A stretch of DNA of 64,000 bases from an uncultured Stenotrophomonas sp. (GTDB lineage Bacteria; Pseudomonadota; Gammaproteobacteria; Xanthomonadales; Xanthomonadaceae): assembly GCF_945952405.1 (NCBI RefSeq), contig NZ_CAMFIA010000001.1, forward strand, positions 186,001 to 250,000, in the 5' to 3' direction. Made by a program: the position numbers and the translations under genes. This document shows positions 61,708 through 64,000 of this stretch, piece after piece (the stretch's first letter is position 1; the number at the start of each line of letters is the position of its first letter). The notes under the pieces are model-generated. The model was not told the DNA's origin and did no database searches. It saw nothing but the letters and a program-made list of their open reading frames with translations.

Positions 61708-63462
61708 TTACTTCACCCCGTGCATCATCCGCTTCAGCAGCGGCGCCGCGATGAAGGCCAGCAGCGCACATCCCAGACCGATCCACATCAGCAGCCAGAA
61801 CAGGTGCGCGTACGCACCCGCGGCCGCGGCCATGTCCAGCGCCTCGCCCTCCGGAACCTCGATCGCGGCCAGCTTGCCGAACAGCGCCGCCAGCGTTTCC
61901 GAGAAGGCGGTGGCCAGGAACCAGGTGCCCATCATCAGGCTCATCACCCGCGGCACCGCCAGCTGGGTCACCGCCGACAGGCCGACCGGTGACAGGCACA
62001 TTTCACCGCTGGCCAGCAGGAAGTAGGCGAGCACCAGCCACCACACGCTGGCCATTTCTCCGGTGGCGCCGACCTGCTGCGCGGCGAGCGCCAACGGCAC
62101 GAACGACAATGCGCCGATGACCAGGCCCCAGGCCGACTTCACCGGCTTGCCCGGCTCCCAGCCGCGGCGATCCATCCACGTCCACAGCGCGGCGAAGGCC
62201 GGTGCCAGCAGGACCAGGAACAGCCCGCCGAGGTAGGTCAGCGAGCCGGCGGTCTGCGGAATCACCAGGCAGTCGCGCACCAGCAGGACCAGCATCAGCA
62301 GCACGATGGCGGCGAAGAAGGCACGCGGCGCGGCCGAATCCGGGCGCCGTTCGGACAAGCGCGCGCTGACCACGAAGCCGAGCGGAGCCAGCAGCAGCGA
62401 GACGATCGACCACGGCAGCGGCGTGCCGCCGGTGACCACCAGCGCCGGCACGATGTCCTTGGTCAGCAGGCGGTCGGTGAAGGTCACCCACGAGCCATAG
62501 GACTGCTCGTACAGGGTGAAGAACACCAGCGCCAGGAAGATCAGCACCATCAGCGCGATCATCTGCTGGCGCTGCACCGGCGTGCACCTGCTGCCGGTGA
62601 ACCAGGCGAACCAGACCAGCACGCCGCCCAGCACCACCAGCATCAGCATCAGCGCCAGGCTGATTTCGCCGCCCAGCGCGAACGCACCGTTGCCGGCAGC
62701 CCACATCAGCCAGGCCACCGGCAGCACAGCGAGCACCGCGCACAGATAGATGAGCCATTCGCGGGGCAGGCCCAGCACCTTCTGCTTCAGCGCTGCCGGC
62801 TGCGGCGGCTCGGCATGGCCCTGCAGGTACTTCTGGCCCCACAGGAACATCGCCAGACCGGCCAGCATGCCGATGCCGGCCGCGCCGAAGCCGTACTTCC
62901 AGCCGTAGGCCTCGCCGAGGAAGCCGCACACCAGCGACGAGAACAGCGCGCCGAGATTGATGCCGGCGTAGAACAGCGAGAAACCCGAGTCGCGGCGCGG
63001 GTCGTCCTTGGCGTACAGCTTGCCGACGATGGTGGAGATGTTCGGCTTGAGGAAGCCGACGCCCATGATGATCAGCGCCAGCGACAGGTAGGTCACCGCC
63101 AGTGCCGAGGTGTCGCGCACCACTTCGCCGTTCACCCGGTAGGCAGCGTGGCCCTCGAAGGCCATGCCGAGGTGGCCGAGCACCAGCAGGATGCCGCCGA
63201 ACAGCACCGCGCGGCGCATGCCCAGCCAGCGATCGGCCAGCATTCCGCCGAACACCGGGATGCAGTACACCAGGCCGCCGTACGCGCCGAGCAGGTCCAG
63301 GCCGGCCTTGTCGCCGAACAGGTGGTACTTGGTCAGGTACAGCAGCAGCAGCGCCTTCATGCCGTAGAAGGAGAAGCGCTCCCACATTTCGGTGAAGAAG
63401 CAGACGTAGACGCCCTTGGGGTGGCCCAGGAAGTCGTCGGAAGCGGGAACGGCAGCGGTCAT
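61708..63462 (-). CDS. POT-family proton-dependent peptide transporter
   Basis: The protein has 584 residues with twelve to fourteen transmembrane helices. The start FFTEMWERFSFYGMKALLLL holds the E-x-x-E-R-type proton motif of the family, and GVGFLKPNISTIVGKLYAKD is the second signature. It takes up di- and tripeptides with protons. It is convergent with the peptidase gene. Confidence 0.93.
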   Translation of the reverse strand: MTAAVPASDDFLGHPKGVYVCFFTEMWERFSFYGMKALLLLYLTKYHLFGDKAGLDLLGAYGGLVYCIPVFGGMLADRWLGMRRAVLFGGILLVLGHLGMAFEGHAAYRVNGEVVRDTSALAVTYLSLALIIMGVGFLKPNISTIVGKLYAKDDPRRDSGFSLFYAGINLGALFSSLVCGFLGEAYGWKYGFGAAGIGMLAGLAMFLWGQKYLQGHAEPPQPAALKQKVLGLPREWLIYLCAVLAVLPVAWLMWAAGNGAFALGGEISLALMLMLVVLGGVLVWFAWFTGSRCTPVQRQQMIALMVLIFLALVFFTLYEQSYGSWVTFTDRLLTKDIVPALVVTGGTPLPWSIVSLLLAPLGFVVSARLSERRPDSAAPRAFFAAIVLLMLVLLVRDCLVIPQTAGSLTYLGGLFLVLLAPAFAALWTWMDRRGWEPGKPVKSAWGLVIGALSFVPLALAAQQVGATGEMASVWWLVLAYFLLASGEMCLSPVGLSAVTQLAVPRVMSLMMGTWFLATAFSETLAALFGKLAAIEVPEGEALDMAAAAGAYAHLFWLLMWIGLGCALLAFIAAPLLKRMMHGVK

Positions 63463-63533
63463 CGACGGCGGGGACAGCGGAAAGGGCGCGATTATAGAAG
63501 GGGCGGGAGGGGATCGCCGCGCTTATGCCAAAT

Positions 63534-63561
63534 ACGACTTAATCCCCTCCGTCCCCTTTTT
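63534..63561 (-). repeat. 28-base dispersed repeat, copy 2
   Basis: Exact inverted copy of the 28 bases at 57773-57800. Here it also forms part of a larger imperfect hairpin with AGGGGAT at about 63508-63514. It lies in the 255-base gap between the two divergent peptide transporter genes, where I see no other gene. Confidence 0.88.
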
Positions 63562-63717
63562 GCGGTGGGGGTGGGGTGGGTTTGCGGGATCGGTCGGTTG
63601 GCCTTGCCGCACGGGCCGGGCGGGGTGGTGGGCGAGGGCCGGCGGTGACCATGCGCACTGGACTTGCCGCTCCCTGAACGCTAGCGTGACGGGGATTTTT
63701 TGCCAGCAGGGGCTTCC

Positions 63718-64000
63718 ATGAACCACGACGCTGCGCCCAAGCAGCTCACCTTCCGCGCAGTGGCCCTGGCCATCGTGCTGGCGGTGGTGCTGTCGGCCGC
63801 AAACGCCTACCTCGGTCTGTTCGCAGGCCTGACCATCGCCACCGCCATTCCCGCCGCGGTGATCTCCATGGGCGTGCTGCGCCTGCTGGGCGGTGGCTCC
63901 ATTCTTGAAAACAACATCGTCCAGACCGGCGCTTCGGCCGGCTCGTCGATCGCCGCCGGCGTGATCTTCACCATCCCCGCGCTGGTGATCATGGGCTACT
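63718..64000 (+). CDS. OPT-family oligopeptide transporter, 3' end outside window
   Basis: 94 residues are visible, with three hydrophobic segments. The start (QLTFRAVALAIVLAVVLSAA and NAYLGLFAGLTIATAIPAAV) and NNIVQTGASAGSSIAAGVIF are the N-terminal signatures of the OPT family. It probably takes up longer peptides or metal-ligand complexes. It is divergent from the POT gene and cut by the window end. Confidence 0.92.
   Translation, partial: MNHDAAPKQLTFRAVALAIVLAVVLSAANAYLGLFAGLTIATAIPAAVISMGVLRLLGGGSILENNIVQTGASAGSSIAAGVIFTIPALVIMGY

Overview
The window is high-GC, gene-dense DNA of a Xanthomonadaceae bacterium, most probably Stenotrophomonas. The reasons are GTAG-type palindromic repeats of the S. 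maltophilia SMAG kind (about 47.5, 52.7 and 55.2 kb), the overall codon use, and a gene set typical of that genus: a LysM/YD-repeat polymorphic toxin, TonB receptor, malate:quinone oxidoreductase, ArgP/ArgO pair, POT and OPT peptide transporters, and a periplasmic glycoside-oxidation locus. No tRNA, rRNA, CRISPR array or intact insertion sequence was recognised. All assignments come from reading the sequence; no database search was run.

Layout. (1) 1-4589: the 3' part of a giant YD-repeat/LysM polymorphic toxin with a base-composition shift in its tail, followed by an overlapping probable immunity gene. (2) 4755-25519: two TPR proteins and an unknown protein, then a 25-gene, almost gapless flagellar-type operon (fliQ to a FliA-like sigma factor) ending at a strong terminator at 25602. 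It encodes the export gate, ATPase complex, MS ring, rod, P and L rings, hook and hook cap. It has no flagellin, filament cap, hook-filament junction proteins, stator, chemotaxis genes, FlgJ or FlgM/FlgN. FliG is reduced to its N-terminal part, FliM looks like an injectisome SctQ, FlgD is short and FlgH has no lipobox. It reads as a hook-basal-body-like secretion apparatus that does not rotate, and it is the best candidate for an undescribed system here.

(3) 25715-35482: two convergent operons and a LacI-type regulator. The same palindrome, TGCAATCGATTGCA, lies at both operon promoters (25715 and 34395), so one repressor probably controls all nine structural genes. These encode a GMC-family FAD dehydrogenase with its small subunit and a cytochrome c, a DUF1080 3-keto-glycoside hydrolase, three TIM-barrel isomerase/epimerase-like proteins, a Gfo/Idh/MocA oxidoreductase and an MFS permease. 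This fits oxidation of glycosides at C3 in the periplasm, cleavage of the 3-keto product, uptake and further conversion.

(4) 35619-52635: mostly single genes or small units: two diguanylate cyclases, a divergent LysR/PEP-mutase-family pair, an AI-2E-family exporter, lipoproteins, acetyltransferase, ArsR with a cupin-DUF2867 protein, DUF2975 with an XRE regulator, a TerC-CBS-CorC protein, a metallophosphoesterase, an MHS-family transporter and a nucleoside hydrolase. (5) 52781-64000: TonB receptor, membrane-anchored Mqo, GNAT, ArgP/ArgO, an S9 peptidase, a POT transporter and the start of an OPT transporter. The last three suggest peptide scavenging. A 28-bp dispersed repeat occurs in inverted orientation at 57773 and 63534.
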